Part shown: positions 16,873 to 25,335 of the stretch, in pieces
How the letters are laid out: each line of letters opens with the position of its first letter
How positions within the stretch are numbered: the stretch's first letter is position 1
Made by a program: the position numbers and the translations under genes
Notes under the pieces: model-generated
The model's database searches: none
What the model was told of the DNA's origin: nothing
What the model saw: the letters and a program-made list of their open reading frames with translations, nothing else
Assembly (NCBI RefSeq): GCF_027460265.1
Contig: NZ_JAPZBC010000001.1
Location: 6,746,001 to 6,810,000 of the forward strand
Length of the DNA stretch: 64,000 nt
Source of the DNA: Streptomyces sp. WMMC940
Lineage (GTDB): Bacteria; Actinomycetota; Actinomycetes; Streptomycetales; Streptomycetaceae
Direction of reading: 5' to 3'

Positions 16873-17691
16873 ATGCGACCACGGGACGGTCGCCGTACGG
16901 TCCACGGCATGGCCGACGAAGATCTTCCGCCCCGCCTGACCCGCCTCACCTTCCACGGACCGCTGTCCGAGGAGCGTGCCGACCGGCTCGTCGCGCGACT
17001 CGCCCGCCGGGAGCCGGCCGGCGTGCTCGACATCGGCTGCGGCTGGGGCGAGTTGATGCTGCGGCTTCTGGAGGCGGCGCCCGGAGCCAGGGGCGTGGGG
17101 ATCGACCTGAACGGGGACGACCTGGCCCGCGGACGCCGCAGCGCCGAGGAGCGCGGGCTCCTCGGGCGGGCCCGGTTCCTCGAGGAGTCCGCCACCAACA
17201 CCCCGCACGGACCCGCCGACGTCGTGCTGTGCGTGGGCTCCGGCCAGGCGCTGCTCGGTCCGGACGGTGCCGGTGCCTCCGGGGCGCTCCCGGCGACCAC
17301 CGCCGCGCTCCGCGCGCTGCGTTCACTGGTGGTCCCGGGCGGGCGCGTGCTCTTCGGCGAGGGCTTCTGGCAGCGCGTTCCCGCGCCGGAGGAACTGGCC
17401 GCGATGTGGCCGGACGCCCGGGCCGACGACCACCTCCTGCTGGCCGATGTCGCCGAGGCCGCCACCGCGGCCGGATTCCGTGTCGAGGCGATCGAGACAG
17501 CGGGCGAATCGGAGTGGGAGGACTTCGAGTCGGGCTATCTGGCCGACGTGGAGGAGTGGCTCGCCCGCAACCAGGGACACCCGCTCGCCTGCAGCACCCG
17601 CGAGCGGGTGGACCGTCACCGGGCGAGCTGGCTGCGTGGTTACCGGAACGTGCTGGGCCTCGCCTACCTCACGCTGATCCCGGTCGCTTGA
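16873..17691 (+). CDS. SAM-dependent methyltransferase
   Basis: The 272-residue product is a class I methyltransferase. Motif I is VLDIGCGWGELMLRLLE (near residue 50), motif II is GVGIDLNGDDLARG, motif IV is ADVVLCVGSGQALLG and the later strand is LVVPGGRVLFGEGFWQRVP. The C-terminal half continues with a small helical insert and the strand GFRVEAIETAGE. This resembles the YodH/SmtA-like group with unknown small-molecule substrates. ATG 16873 follows AAGGGA by 6 bases; ATG 16909 (MADEDLPPRL) is a plausible shorter start. It stands alone and ends before a strong bidirectional hairpin. Confidence 0.87.
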   Translation: MRPRDGRRTVHGMADEDLPPRLTRLTFHGPLSEERADRLVARLARREPAGVLDIGCGWGELMLRLLEAAPGARGVGIDLNGDDLARGRRSAEERGLLGRARFLEESATNTPHGPADVVLCVGSGQALLGPDGAGASGALPATTAALRALRSLVVPGGRVLFGEGFWQRVPAPEELAAMWPDARADDHLLLADVAEAATAAGFRVEAIETAGESEWEDFESGYLADVEEWLARNQGHPLACSTRERVDRHRASWLRGYRNVLGLAYLTLIPVA

Positions 17692-17775
17692 CCCCGGCGT
17701 ACCCGTACTCCCCGGGCCGTACGCACACCGCCGCCGGCCGCCCGACGACCGGAACGTCCCTCCGGCGTGACTCGC

Positions 17776-17839
17776 GTGACGTACGGGGCGCGCGGGACGA
17801 GCGGTTCGTGACGTACGGGCCGCGCGGGACGAGCGGTTC
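17776..17839. repeat. 32-base direct repeat, two copies
   Basis: A 32-base unit beginning GTGACGTACGGG and ending GAGCGGTTC occurs twice in tandem (17776-17807, 17808-17839) with one mismatch, in the spacer after the methyltransferase gene. Confidence 0.85.
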
Positions 17840-17877
17840 GGGCCGCATGTGAAGGGTGGCCCCGTCTGACGCCCGCG

Positions 17878-17918
17878 CCCCGACCGGCCGTCCCGGACTC
17901 CGGGACGGCCGGTCGGGG
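17878..17918. terminator. 20-bp bidirectional hairpin terminator
   Basis: The arms 17878-17897 and 17899-17918 are exact complements (core CCGGCCGTCCCGGA), with the turn formed by the central bases. It sits between the convergent methyltransferase and RsbW-like genes. Confidence 0.8.
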
Positions 17919-17961
17919 CATGGCCTGGTCGTTGCACCGCGGGCCGGCCCGCGGTGTCGGT

Positions 17962-18483
17962 TCAGGTCGCCACGGCCGCCCGCACCGGGGCACGCTCCCG
18001 CGGCTCGGCCTCGACGACGGGGAAGGGGGTGGTGGCAGCACCGAACACCGCGGTGACCGCGTACGGCGCCGGTGCCGACGGGGCCGGGAGTGCCGTGGGG
18101 AGCGTGAACCAGACGACTTTGCCCGCGTCGCCCTTGGGCAGCACTCCCCAGCTCTCGCTCACGGCCTCGATCAGCGCGAGTCCACGGCCGGTGGTCTCGA
18201 GCGGTCCCGCGGACCCGAGCATCGGTATCCGGGGGTCGTGGTCGTGCACCGATACGGTGAGCCGGTCGAAGAGCAGCTCCATCTCCACGGTGCACAGTTT
18301 GTCGGGCTGTGCGTGCCGGTGGACGTTGGTCAGGAGCTCGGTGACGCCGAGAGCCGCCTGGTCGATCAAGCGATCGAGCTGCCAGTAGCGCAATTGCGCC
18401 GACACGATTCTGCGGACCTGACCGATCCGCGACGGAAGAGCCTGAAGCTCCACCGTGCAATGCCTGCTTGCCTCGCTGATCAC
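17962..18483 (-). CDS. RsbW-like ATP-binding protein (HATPase_c_2)
   Basis: The 173-residue product is a lone GHKL ATPase domain of the anti-sigma factor/serine kinase type. Visible boxes are the N-box VTELLTNVHRHA near residue 48, the G1-type segment VHDHDPRIPML and the G2 segment TTGRGLALIEAVSESWG near 98-115, followed by KVVWFTLP. Streptomyces have many such proteins, some of which bind or phosphorylate anti-anti-sigma factors; others have unknown partners. The Pro/Ala-rich tail after 130 is probably disordered. The GTG at 18483 follows GGGGAG by 8 bases. No sigma factor or anti-sigma antagonist gene is adjacent. Confidence 0.88.
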   Translation of the reverse strand: MISEASRHCTVELQALPSRIGQVRRIVSAQLRYWQLDRLIDQAALGVTELLTNVHRHAQPDKLCTVEMELLFDRLTVSVHDHDPRIPMLGSAGPLETTGRGLALIEAVSESWGVLPKGDAGKVVWFTLPTALPAPSAPAPYAVTAVFGAATTPFPVVEAEPRERAPVRAAVAT

Positions 18484-18683
18484 GGCTGCGACTCCCCGAA
18501 TGAGGTCCGGAAGAAGACGAAGGATCGGATCCAGCAGTTGGCTGCTGTCTGCTGTCTGTGCCGGCGGGACTGGATCGCAGTGTCACCGCCGGTGAACCCT
18601 GAGTGATGAATCAAGAGTGAACCCGGCGTGACGCCTCCGCAACTCCGCGCACACGCGGCGCAGGTGGGGGACGGTTCGGCGGC

Positions 18684-19031
18684 TCAGCCGGGTCCGCTCC
18701 CGGCCTTGCGGAGCACCTCCAGGAGGCGGCCGGTCAGCGCCTCGTCGCCGAGTCCCCGCTGGGCGCCGCTCAGCGTCAGCCGGTAGCGGGTGCCGTTGAC
18801 CGTGGCGACCGCGCTGTCGCCGCTTCCCGCGAACCAGGGCCTGCCCACCCTGACCGCCTGCACGGGCGCGCTGTCGATGACCCGTCCGTAACTCGTCAGC
18901 AGGGCGAGTGTGCCGCCCTCGACCAGGACCTGACCGGCCGTCGTGAGCGACCGCGGCCAGCGCTCGATCCGCACACCCGTGGCGCTGAACTCCGGCTCCG
19001 ACATGGCTGCCGTGAACTCCGCATCCGACAT
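18684..19031 (-). CDS. Hypothetical protein (115 aa) with a duplicated start region
   Basis: The 115-residue protein has strands RIERWPRSLTTAG, GTLALLTSYGRVIDSAPV, RPWFAGSGDSAVATVNGTRYRLTL and a final helix GDEALTGRLLEVLRKAG. This looks like a small beta-rich, PH-like fold of a type common in Streptomyces, but I do not recognise a characterised family. Its first 18 residues are a near duplication (MSDAEFTAA then MSEPEFSAT), giving two possible ATG starts at 19031 and 19004. AGGGGG five bases before 19031 favours the longer form. It is divergent from the cysteine desulfhydrase-like gene. Confidence 0.6.
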   Translation of the reverse strand: MSDAEFTAAMSEPEFSATGVRIERWPRSLTTAGQVLVEGGTLALLTSYGRVIDSAPVQAVRVGRPWFAGSGDSAVATVNGTRYRLTLSGAQRGLGDEALTGRLLEVLRKAGSGPG

Positions 19032-19213
19032 GGCCGCCCCCTTCGCGCCCGTTCCTGCACCTCAGTCTGCACAGGCACCCGGACAGGCACCAGAGCGCCT
19101 CCACGCCGCTTCCACAAGCAACCCCTATGGAACCCCAAAGGCAACGTTTGTGCAGGTGAGGGGCTTATCGTGGACAGTGGGAAGCGTCGGTCTGAGAGTG
19201 AGGAGCGGGGCGC

Positions 19214-20329
19214 ATGACCACTTACGAGGCAATGGCCACCGTCGATGTGGACCGCAGCGATCCCGAGTACCGGGCCTGGCTCAAAGAAGCCGTACGGAAG
19301 GTGCAGGCCGATGCCAACCGCTCGGCCGACACCCATCTGCTGCGCTTCCCGCTGCCCGAGTCGTGGGGCATCGATCTCTACCTCAAGGACGAGTCCACCC
19401 ACCCGACGGGGAGCCTCAAGCACCGGCTGGCGCGATCGCTCTTCCTGTACGGGCTGTGCAACGGCTGGATCCGGCCGGGCAAGCCGGTCATCGAGGCGTC
19501 GAGCGGTTCGACCGCCGTCTCCGAGGCGTACTTCGCCAAGCTGATCGGCGTGCCCTTCATCGCCGTGATGCCTCGCACCACCAGTGCGGAGAAGTGCCGT
19601 CTCATCGAATTCCACGGAGGCCGGTGCCACTTCGTGGACGACTCGCGCAAGATGTACGAGGAGTCCGCGACCCTCGCCGCCCGTACCGGCGGGCACTACA
19701 TGGACCAGTTCACCTACGCCGAGCGGGCGACCGACTGGCGCGGCAACAACAACATCGCCGAATCGATCTACCAGCAGCTGAAGTTGGAGCGCTACCCGGA
19801 GCCCGCGTGGATCGTGGCCACCGCCGGTACCGGCGGCACCTCGGCGACCATCGCCCGCTACGTCCACTACATGCAGTACGACACCCGGGTCTGCGTCCCC
19901 GACCCGGAGAACTCCTGCTTCTTCGACGGCTGGACCCGGGGCGACGCGCTGGCCACGAGTGACTGCGGATCACGTATCGAGGGCATCGGACGGCCCCGCA
20001 TGGAGCCGAGCTTCGTGCCCGGAGCCGTCGACCGGATGATGAAGGTGCCCGACGCGGCGACCGTCGCCGCCGTGCGGGCACTGGAGAAGGCCATCGGCCG
20101 CAAGGCCGGCGGCTCCACCGGCACGGGACTGTGGAGCGCGCTGAAGATCGTCGCGGAGATGGTGGCGGCGGGTGAGCAGGGGAGTGTCGTGACCCTGATC
20201 TGCGACCCCGGCGACCGCTACCTGGACAAGTACTACTCCGACGACTGGCTGGCCGGGCAGGGTCTCGACATCGCCCCGTACACCGCCGCCATCGAGGAGT
20301 TCCTGGACTCCGGCGTCTGGCCCGGCTGA
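19214..20329 (+). CDS. PLP-dependent cysteine desulfhydrase/synthase-like enzyme (Cds1 type)
   Basis: The 371-residue protein is a fold-type II PLP enzyme of the cysteine synthase family. The PLP-binding Lys is K69 in [21 protein letters not shown] is the substrate loop, and [11 protein letters not shown] is the phosphate-binding glycine loop. It aligns by pattern with actinobacterial Cds1 (mycobacterial Rv3684), which releases H2S, pyruvate and ammonia from cysteine. Extra segments such as [19 protein letters not shown] distinguish it from CysK and CysM. The ATG at 19214 follows GAGGAG by 8-10 bases. No sulfate-assimilation genes are adjacent. The fold is certain; the desulfhydrase role is inferred from similarity. 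Confidence 0.85.
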   Translation: MTTYEAMATVDVDRSDPEYRAWLKEAVRKVQADANRSADTHLLRFPLPESWGIDLYLKDESTHPTGSLKHRLARSLFLYGLCNGWIRPGKPVIEASSGSTAVSEAYFAKLIGVPFIAVMPRTTSAEKCRLIEFHGGRCHFVDDSRKMYEESATLAARTGGHYMDQFTYAERATDWRGNNNIAESIYQQLKLERYPEPAWIVATAGTGGTSATIARYVHYMQYDTRVCVPDPENSCFFDGWTRGDALATSDCGSRIEGIGRPRMEPSFVPGAVDRMMKVPDAATVAAVRALEKAIGRKAGGSTGTGLWSALKIVAEMVAAGEQGSVVTLICDPGDRYLDKYYSDDWLAGQGLDIAPYTAAIEEFLDSGVWPG

Positions 20330-20532
20330 CCCCTGAGGCGTCTCACCCGGAGGCGGCTGCCCGGGAGACGACCGGCTGCGGCCCGGCTGATGGGGCTCGG
20401 CCGAGTGGGGCCCTTCGCCGGACGGCGGTCCGTCAGCTCCGCGGAGCACCGGCGCGGCGGCGCGGACGCCGGCTCCGCGGCCCGGCGGCACGGACGGGCC
20501 TCCGCGCCGCGCGGTCTCCCGGCGTCAGCCGG

Positions 20533-21012
20533 TCACGCCGCGGGCGAGGTGAGCCGCCGGTCCAGGTTGCGCACCGCATCACGGAAGGCGCGGCCCACGG
20601 CCGGTTTTGCGAGCCCCGTCAGGAGACGCAGCGGAGCGGTGCCGTCGACCGCCATCGTCCACCGCACCCGGGTTCCGGAGCCGGCGGGAGCGAGCCGCCA
20701 CTCCTCGAGCATCGCCCGCATGCCCGGGGCGTTGGTCTCGTCGATGCGGTACGCGTAGCGCTCACCGGGCTCCCTGCTCATGATCGTCTCGCGGAAGCGC
20801 GTACCGCCGCGCAGCCGGACCTCCCGGCCCCGTCCGCCCTGGGTCGGCCGGGCGGATGTGACGGCCCTGAACCAGCCTGGCCAGCCCTCGACGTCCTCCG
20901 CGAGCGCGCGGTACACGGCCTGGGGGTCGGCCCGCACCTCCCCCGTGAAGACCAGCCGGACGGGTGCGGACTCGGCGAAGTCCAGTTCCACGGGCCTGAG
21001 TCGGTGAACCAT
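20533..21012 (-). CDS. SRPBCC-family (START-like) protein
   Basis: The 159-residue product has the helix-grip pattern of the Bet v1/polyketide cyclase-like fold: the first strand VRLVFTGEVRADPQAVYRAL, the long helix DVEGWPGWFRAVTSARP, the strand pair REVRLRGGTRFRETIMSR and YAYRIDETNAP, and a final amphipathic helix (LTGLAKPAVGRAFRDAVRNL). Such proteins bind hydrophobic ligands in a cavity. The ligand is unknown. The ATG at 21012 follows GGAGG by 8 bases. Another SRPBCC gene lies upstream on the same strand, separated by a 46-base minisatellite, so the two may be ancient duplicates. Confidence 0.82.
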   Translation of the reverse strand: MVHRLRPVELDFAESAPVRLVFTGEVRADPQAVYRALAEDVEGWPGWFRAVTSARPTQGGRGREVRLRGGTRFRETIMSREPGERYAYRIDETNAPGMRAMLEEWRLAPAGSGTRVRWTMAVDGTAPLRLLTGLAKPAVGRAFRDAVRNLDRRLTSPAA

Positions 21013-21094
21013 GAACGGTACCTCCGGGGACAGCAGCGCAGGAGTGGTCGAAGGGGACGAGGGCGAGGCGACCGGGCATCCAGGGAGACCGGAA

Positions 21095-21225
21095 GCGGGC
21101 GAACGACGGACGGGAAGAGCGGTGGACGGCAGAGGGGCAAGCGGGCGAACGACGGACGGGAAGAGCGGTGGACGGCAGAGGGGCAAGCGGGCGAACGACG
21201 GACGGGAAGAACGGTGGACAGCGGA
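21095..21225. repeat. 46-base minisatellite, about 2.8 copies
   Basis: A 46-base unit beginning GCGGGCGAACGACGGACGGG repeats at 21095, 21141 and 21187; the first two copies are nearly identical and the third diverges after about 30 bases. It lies upstream of the first SRPBCC gene, where its promoter should be. Confidence 0.9.
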
Positions 21226-21295
21226 CGGGGGAACGGGGAACGGGGCGGGGCGGCCTGGCGGGCCCGCACACGACGACCGGCGACCCGTCAGACGG

Positions 21296-21751
21296 TCACC
21301 GTTCCGGCGGATCCGGGCCACGGTCCAGCAGACCGCCCACCGCGCGGCCGAAGACCCGCTGCCCCGCCCGGGCCAGTAGCGGGCCCGCCGCAGCCGGCAG
21401 GCCCCGTACCCGCAGCTCCTCCGTCCAGGTCACCACCGACCCGGCCGGGGACTCCCGGACCTCGATCTCCGCCCAGCCCAGTACGACCCGGCCGCGCTTC
21501 TCCAGCCGGCAGTGCCCGGGCCGTCCGGCCGCCGGCGGCTCCCAGCGCACGATTTCCATCGGATCGTCGAAGTGCGCCCGGCCCACGCCCGTACGGGCCA
21601 CGAACAGGGTGCCCTCGCCGCTCGGGCCTTCCGTCACCACGGAGATCCGCGTCAGGGGCACCTGCGCGGCATGTGCGGGCCAGTCGGTGAGCCGCCGCCA
21701 TGCCTCCCCGGCCGGCAGTGGCGTGGCACGCACCACCCGGAAGACCGTCAT
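21296..21751 (-). CDS. SRPBCC-family protein, coupled to the DeoR regulator
   Basis: The 151-residue protein has a helix-grip pattern similar to its neighbour at 20533-21012: MTVFRVVRATPLPAGEAWRRLTDWPAHAAQVP, then IVRWEPPAAGRPGHCRLEKRGRVVLGWAEIEV, VVTWTEELRV and a C-terminal helix LARAGQRVFGRAVGGLL. A hydrophobic ligand is likely but not identified. Its ATG at 21751 overlaps the stop of the DeoR gene by four bases (ATGA), so the two are probably translated from one mRNA. Lipid- or cell-envelope-related roles are possible; nothing in the sequence settles this. Confidence 0.8.
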   Translation of the reverse strand: MTVFRVVRATPLPAGEAWRRLTDWPAHAAQVPLTRISVVTEGPSGEGTLFVARTGVGRAHFDDPMEIVRWEPPAAGRPGHCRLEKRGRVVLGWAEIEVRESPAGSVVTWTEELRVRGLPAAAGPLLARAGQRVFGRAVGGLLDRGPDPPER

Positions 21752-22683
21752 TCCGGCTGCCCCTGCCGCTCCGGCTGCTTCCACGGCTCGTCGGGTCCAC
21801 CGGCGACCACCAGTTTCGGCAGGTGCTCGGCGATCTCCTCGCGTGCCCTCTCCGGCAGCCCCGAGTCCGTGACCAGCGTGTCCACCTCGTCCAGCCGGGC
21901 GAACGAACTCAGTCCGACCGTGCCCCACTTGGTGTGGTCCGCGACGACCACCACCCGGCGGGCCGAGCGGACCAGCCGACGGTTGGTCTCGGCCTCCGCC
22001 AGATTGGGCGTCGACAGCCCGGCCTCCACCGAGATGCCGTGGACCCCCAGGAACAGCACGTCGAAGTGGAGGGAGCGGATCGCCTGATCGGCGACCGGAC
22101 CCACCAGCGAGTCCGAAGGGGTGCGCACTCCTCCCGTGAGGACCACCGTGGGGGCGCCCGGAGGCGGCCCGGAGGTCCCGCCCGACCGCTGGGCCGTGTG
22201 GAACACATCGGCCACCCGCACCGAATTGGTCACGACCGTCAGACGGGCGACGTCGAGGAGGTGGTGGGCCAGCGCGTATGTCGTCGTGCCGCCCGAGAGG
22301 GCGACGGCGCTCCCCGGGACGACCATCTCCGCCGCGGCGCGGGCGATGTCCTCCTTGGCTCGGAGCTCCAAGGACGACTTGGCCTCGAAACCGGGTTCGT
22401 GCGCGCTCGCCTGGGCGACCGGCACCGCACCCCCGTGCACCTTCTCCAGGACGCCTTGCCGGGCGAGGGCGTCCAGGTCGCGGCGCACGGTCATGTCGGA
22501 GACGTTCAGCCGGTGGGTGAGTTCGTTGACCCGCACACCGCCGCGCCGCCGCACCTCGTCGAGGATCACAGCACGACGCTGCTCCGCCAGGAGGTTCTGA
22601 TTGTCGCTCACCGCCGGGGCCGGTCCTTCCGTTTCACGGTCGGGTTCGCTGCCGAGCCCGCTTTCGCCGGGTCCGCCGTTCAC
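21748..22683 (-). CDS. DeoR/GlpR-family transcriptional regulator
   Basis: The 311-residue product has the DeoR helix-turn-helix (residues about 33-90: RRAVILDEVRRRGGVRVNELTHRLNVSDMTVRRDLDALARQG) and the sensor domain with AVALSGGTTTYALAHHLL, DVLFLGVHGISVEAGLSTPNLAEAETNRRLV and VVVADHTKWGTVGLSSFARLDEVDTLVTD. These regulators bind sugar phosphates and usually repress sugar catabolism. The start at GTG 22683 follows GAGGATC; GTG at about residue 26 (VSDNQN) is a plausible alternative that many homologues appear to use. It is coupled to an SRPBCC gene, which is unusual company for a sugar regulator. Confidence 0.9.
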   Translation of the reverse strand: MNGGPGESGLGSEPDRETEGPAPAVSDNQNLLAEQRRAVILDEVRRRGGVRVNELTHRLNVSDMTVRRDLDALARQGVLEKVHGGAVPVAQASAHEPGFEAKSSLELRAKEDIARAAAEMVVPGSAVALSGGTTTYALAHHLLDVARLTVVTNSVRVADVFHTAQRSGGTSGPPPGAPTVVLTGGVRTPSDSLVGPVADQAIRSLHFDVLFLGVHGISVEAGLSTPNLAEAETNRRLVRSARRVVVVADHTKWGTVGLSSFARLDEVDTLVTDSGLPERAREEIAEHLPKLVVAGGPDEPWKQPERQGQPE

Positions 22684-22833
22684 CGAGGATCCTCATCCTC
22701 CCACGGTGGCTTCGCCCCGGAGGCGGGAAGAATCGGTGGAGGGCACGCGGCGCTGCTCCGTGTTCCGGGATCCTGGTCGCGCCGCAGATCCTCCCACCGC
22801 CGTGATCCCGCCGGCAGAGAGCGAGCCGCAGAA

Positions 22834-25335
22834 GTGTCCCCTGCCACCCCGGACCCCGCGCCGCAGCCCGGCGGAGCCGCACTGGAACTGCTGGTCCACG
22901 GCGTCGGTGGAGCCACCCCGCAGGACATGCTCGGCGATCCCCGCACGGTCCGGGTCACCGGCGACGCCACGGCCGCCGTGTACCGTCGTACCGACGACTC
23001 CGACGCCGAGCACCGCCCCGACCGCGATCGCGACGGGCCGATCCCCGAGGCGTACTGCTGGTCCAATCTCACCTCCGGCAACGGGGCCAGGGCCCTGTGG
23101 CTGCTCCTCCTGCCGTTCATGGTCGTCAACCTGGCCCACTGGATGCGGCCCGCCACCACGGGCGCGGCCCGGACCTTACGGTTGTACGGGATGCTCGTCC
23201 GGCTCGTCGCGCTCAGCCTGACGGTGCTGTTCACCGCGGCGGCCTGCGAGGTCGCCCTCGACCTGACGGCGTGGCAGTGCGCCGGCTCCGCCCGTTGCTC
23301 CCGGGACGGTTCCTGGATCGGTTTCCTCTCCGCCTCCAACGACGGCTGGTGGTCCCAGCCCGGCCGCCGGCTCTCCCTCGCCGCCCTGCTGCCGGTCGCC
23401 CTGGTGGGCCTGCTGTGGTACCTGTCCAACCGCACCTGGAGCGCCTACGAGGCCCAGCGTCCGCCGAACCCCACCGCCACGCCACTGCCCACCGCTGCCT
23501 CCGCTCGCCCACAGGGCGAGGACTCCGGGGCCACGGCGAGCGGTCACGACGCCTCCGGCCCCGAGGCCGGCCGGCTCCGCCCGCGCCCGGAGGCCGGCGG
23601 CGGCTCTCCCGGGACCGGGAACGGCGAGGGCCCCGCCCTCACCGCGCGGACCGTCCGGCCCGCGCTCGGCCGGCCGGGGTTCTGGTACGGCCGCCGGCTG
23701 GTCGCCCGGCTGCGCGCGGCGCACACCGCCGCCGGGTTCCTGGTCATCGCGGCAGCCGTGACCGGCGCCGCCGCGCGCCACGACCGGAGCGCGGGCGTCC
23801 GCGCCCTGGAGGTATCCGGCTCGGTCCTCGAGGCGGTACTGGTCCTCGCCGGCGTCTTCGTCGTCGCCGTCGTCATCCGCCGCGGACGCAGTGAGGAGGT
23901 CGTCGACGACCGGATCGACCGCGCCGTCGTCCGCTGGCTGCCCTGCGCCTCCCTCGTCCTGCTCGCCGTCGCGATGGTGTACGGGTCCTGGTCACGCCCC
24001 GGCTGGGCGTCCCACGGAACGCTCCCCGGTGAGGTCGCCTTCCGCGTCATCGCCCTCGCCCAGGGGGCGCTCGTCGTCGTACTCGCCGTCGCCGCGCATC
24101 TACTGCACCGCCGCGCCCGCCACGGCCGCGCCGCCCTGCGGGGTCTGGGCGGTCCCGCGGTCGCCCTGCTCGCCTGCGCGCTCGGGGGCGTGATGACCGG
24201 CGGCGTCGCCCAGCGGGTCGCCGACTGGCTCGACGGGTCGGGCACCCCCGGGGAGGGGGAGGGGGCGATCCCGGGGCCGCCGGTGCTGCTGAGCTGGCAG
24301 GCGTCCGTCATCCCCGTCCTGCTGCTCCTGCTGCTGGTGCCGCTCTGCGTCCTCGGCATGCGGACCTGGCGGACGGCGCGGGCCCTCGAGGACCGCGTCG
24401 AACAGGACTATCCGGACGAGCGGCCCGACCATGTGCGCACCCGCCGGATCGCGGGCACCCGCGCCCGGGCGGGTCTCACCGACGCCGCGCCCGCCGTCCT
24501 CGGCATCGTGTGCGTCGCGACGCTGCTGCTCGGTGCGAGCGCCGTCGCCGGGGCGTGGGTCAGCGCGGAGGTCCCGGGCGAAGCCTTCGACCGGGCCCAC
24601 CCGGTCGTCGAGGCGGCGGCCGACGTCGCGCAGGCCCTCGGCTCCTGGTTGATCGGACTGCTCTTCATCCTCTTCGTCACCTGGGGCAGGCGTGCCTACC
24701 GGGACGCCTCCGCCCGCCGCACCATCGGCATCCTCTGGGACGTCGGCACGTTCTGGCCGCGCGCCGCCCACCCCTTCGCACCGCCCTGCTACGCCGAGCG
24801 GGCCGTTCCCGACCTCACCTGGCGCATGGCGTCGTGGACGTCGGCCACCGGGGGACGGCTGGTGATCTCCGGCCATTCGCAGGGCAGCGTGCTGGCCGCC
24901 GCCGCGGTCTGGCAGCTCACCCCGGCCACCCGCCGGCGCGTCGCCCTGCTCACCTACGGCTCACCGCTGGAACGGCTCTACGGCCGCTGGTTCCCCGCCT
25001 ACTTCGGTGCGGTGCAGCTGCGCGGGCTCCACCGGGAACTGCACTGCTGGCGCAACCTGTGGCGGCACACCGACCCGATCGGCGGCCCGGTCCTGCTCCC
25101 CGCCGAGGACGGCAAGCCCGAGGTCGACCGGGAGGCACTCAGGGACCCCGTGGTGTACGGGCGCACGGACACCCATCCCCTGCCGGAACCCGTTCTCGGC
25201 CACTCCGACTACCAGGCCGACCCGGCGTTCGCCGAGGAACGCCGGGCACTGCTGGAACGGCTGCCGCCCGCGCTGCCCCGTCAGCGCGACGGGGCGGCGC
25301 GGGCTCAGGGCAGTTCGGGCAGGTCCTCGGGGTAG
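22834..25335 (+). CDS. Large membrane protein with a lipase-type GHSQGS motif
   Basis: The 833-residue protein opens with a lipase-like strand ([16 protein letters not shown], residues about 14-28), then has about eight to ten predicted membrane helices in two blocks separated by a Pro/Gly-rich linker (about 225-280). The last 170 residues are cytoplasmic or periplasmic and contain the serine-hydrolase elbow GHSQGS (residues 680-685) followed by [15 protein letters not shown] split alpha/beta-hydrolase whose N-terminal strand and nucleophile elbow come together around the membrane part is plausible. A TTA Leu codon at 23176-23178 (codon 115) makes translation dependent on bldA. The start GTG has only a weak purine site; the 3' end overlaps a convergent gene by 31 bases. 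Confidence 0.75.
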   Translation: MSPATPDPAPQPGGAALELLVHGVGGATPQDMLGDPRTVRVTGDATAAVYRRTDDSDAEHRPDRDRDGPIPEAYCWSNLTSGNGARALWLLLLPFMVVNLAHWMRPATTGAARTLRLYGMLVRLVALSLTVLFTAAACEVALDLTAWQCAGSARCSRDGSWIGFLSASNDGWWSQPGRRLSLAALLPVALVGLLWYLSNRTWSAYEAQRPPNPTATPLPTAASARPQGEDSGATASGHDASGPEAGRLRPRPEAGGGSPGTGNGEGPALTARTVRPALGRPGFWYGRRLVARLRAAHTAAGFLVIAAAVTGAAARHDRSAGVRALEVSGSVLEAVLVLAGVFVVAVVIRRGRSEEVVDDRIDRAVVRWLPCASLVLLAVAMVYGSWSRPGWASHGTLPGEVAFRVIALAQGALVVVLAVAAHLLHRRARHGRAALRGLGGPAVALLACALGGVMTGGVAQRVADWLDGSGTPGEGEGAIPGPPVLLSWQASVIPVLLLLLLVPLCVLGMRTWRTARALEDRVEQDYPDERPDHVRTRRIAGTRARAGLTDAAPAVLGIVCVATLLLGASAVAGAWVSAEVPGEAFDRAHPVVEAAADVAQALGSWLIGLLFILFVTWGRRAYRDASARRTIGILWDVGTFWPRAAHPFAPPCYAERAVPDLTWRMASWTSATGGRLVISGHSQGSVLAAAAVWQLTPATRRRVALLTYGSPLERLYGRWFPAYFGAVQLRGLHRELHCWRNLWRHTDPIGGPVLLPAEDGKPEVDREALRDPVVYGRTDTHPLPEPVLGHSDYQADPAFAEERRALLERLPPALPRQRDGAARAQGSSGRSSG

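Noticed and set aside
21095..21225. CRISPR array or insertion-sequence end
   Set aside because: Copies are contiguous, without spacers, target duplications or transposase.
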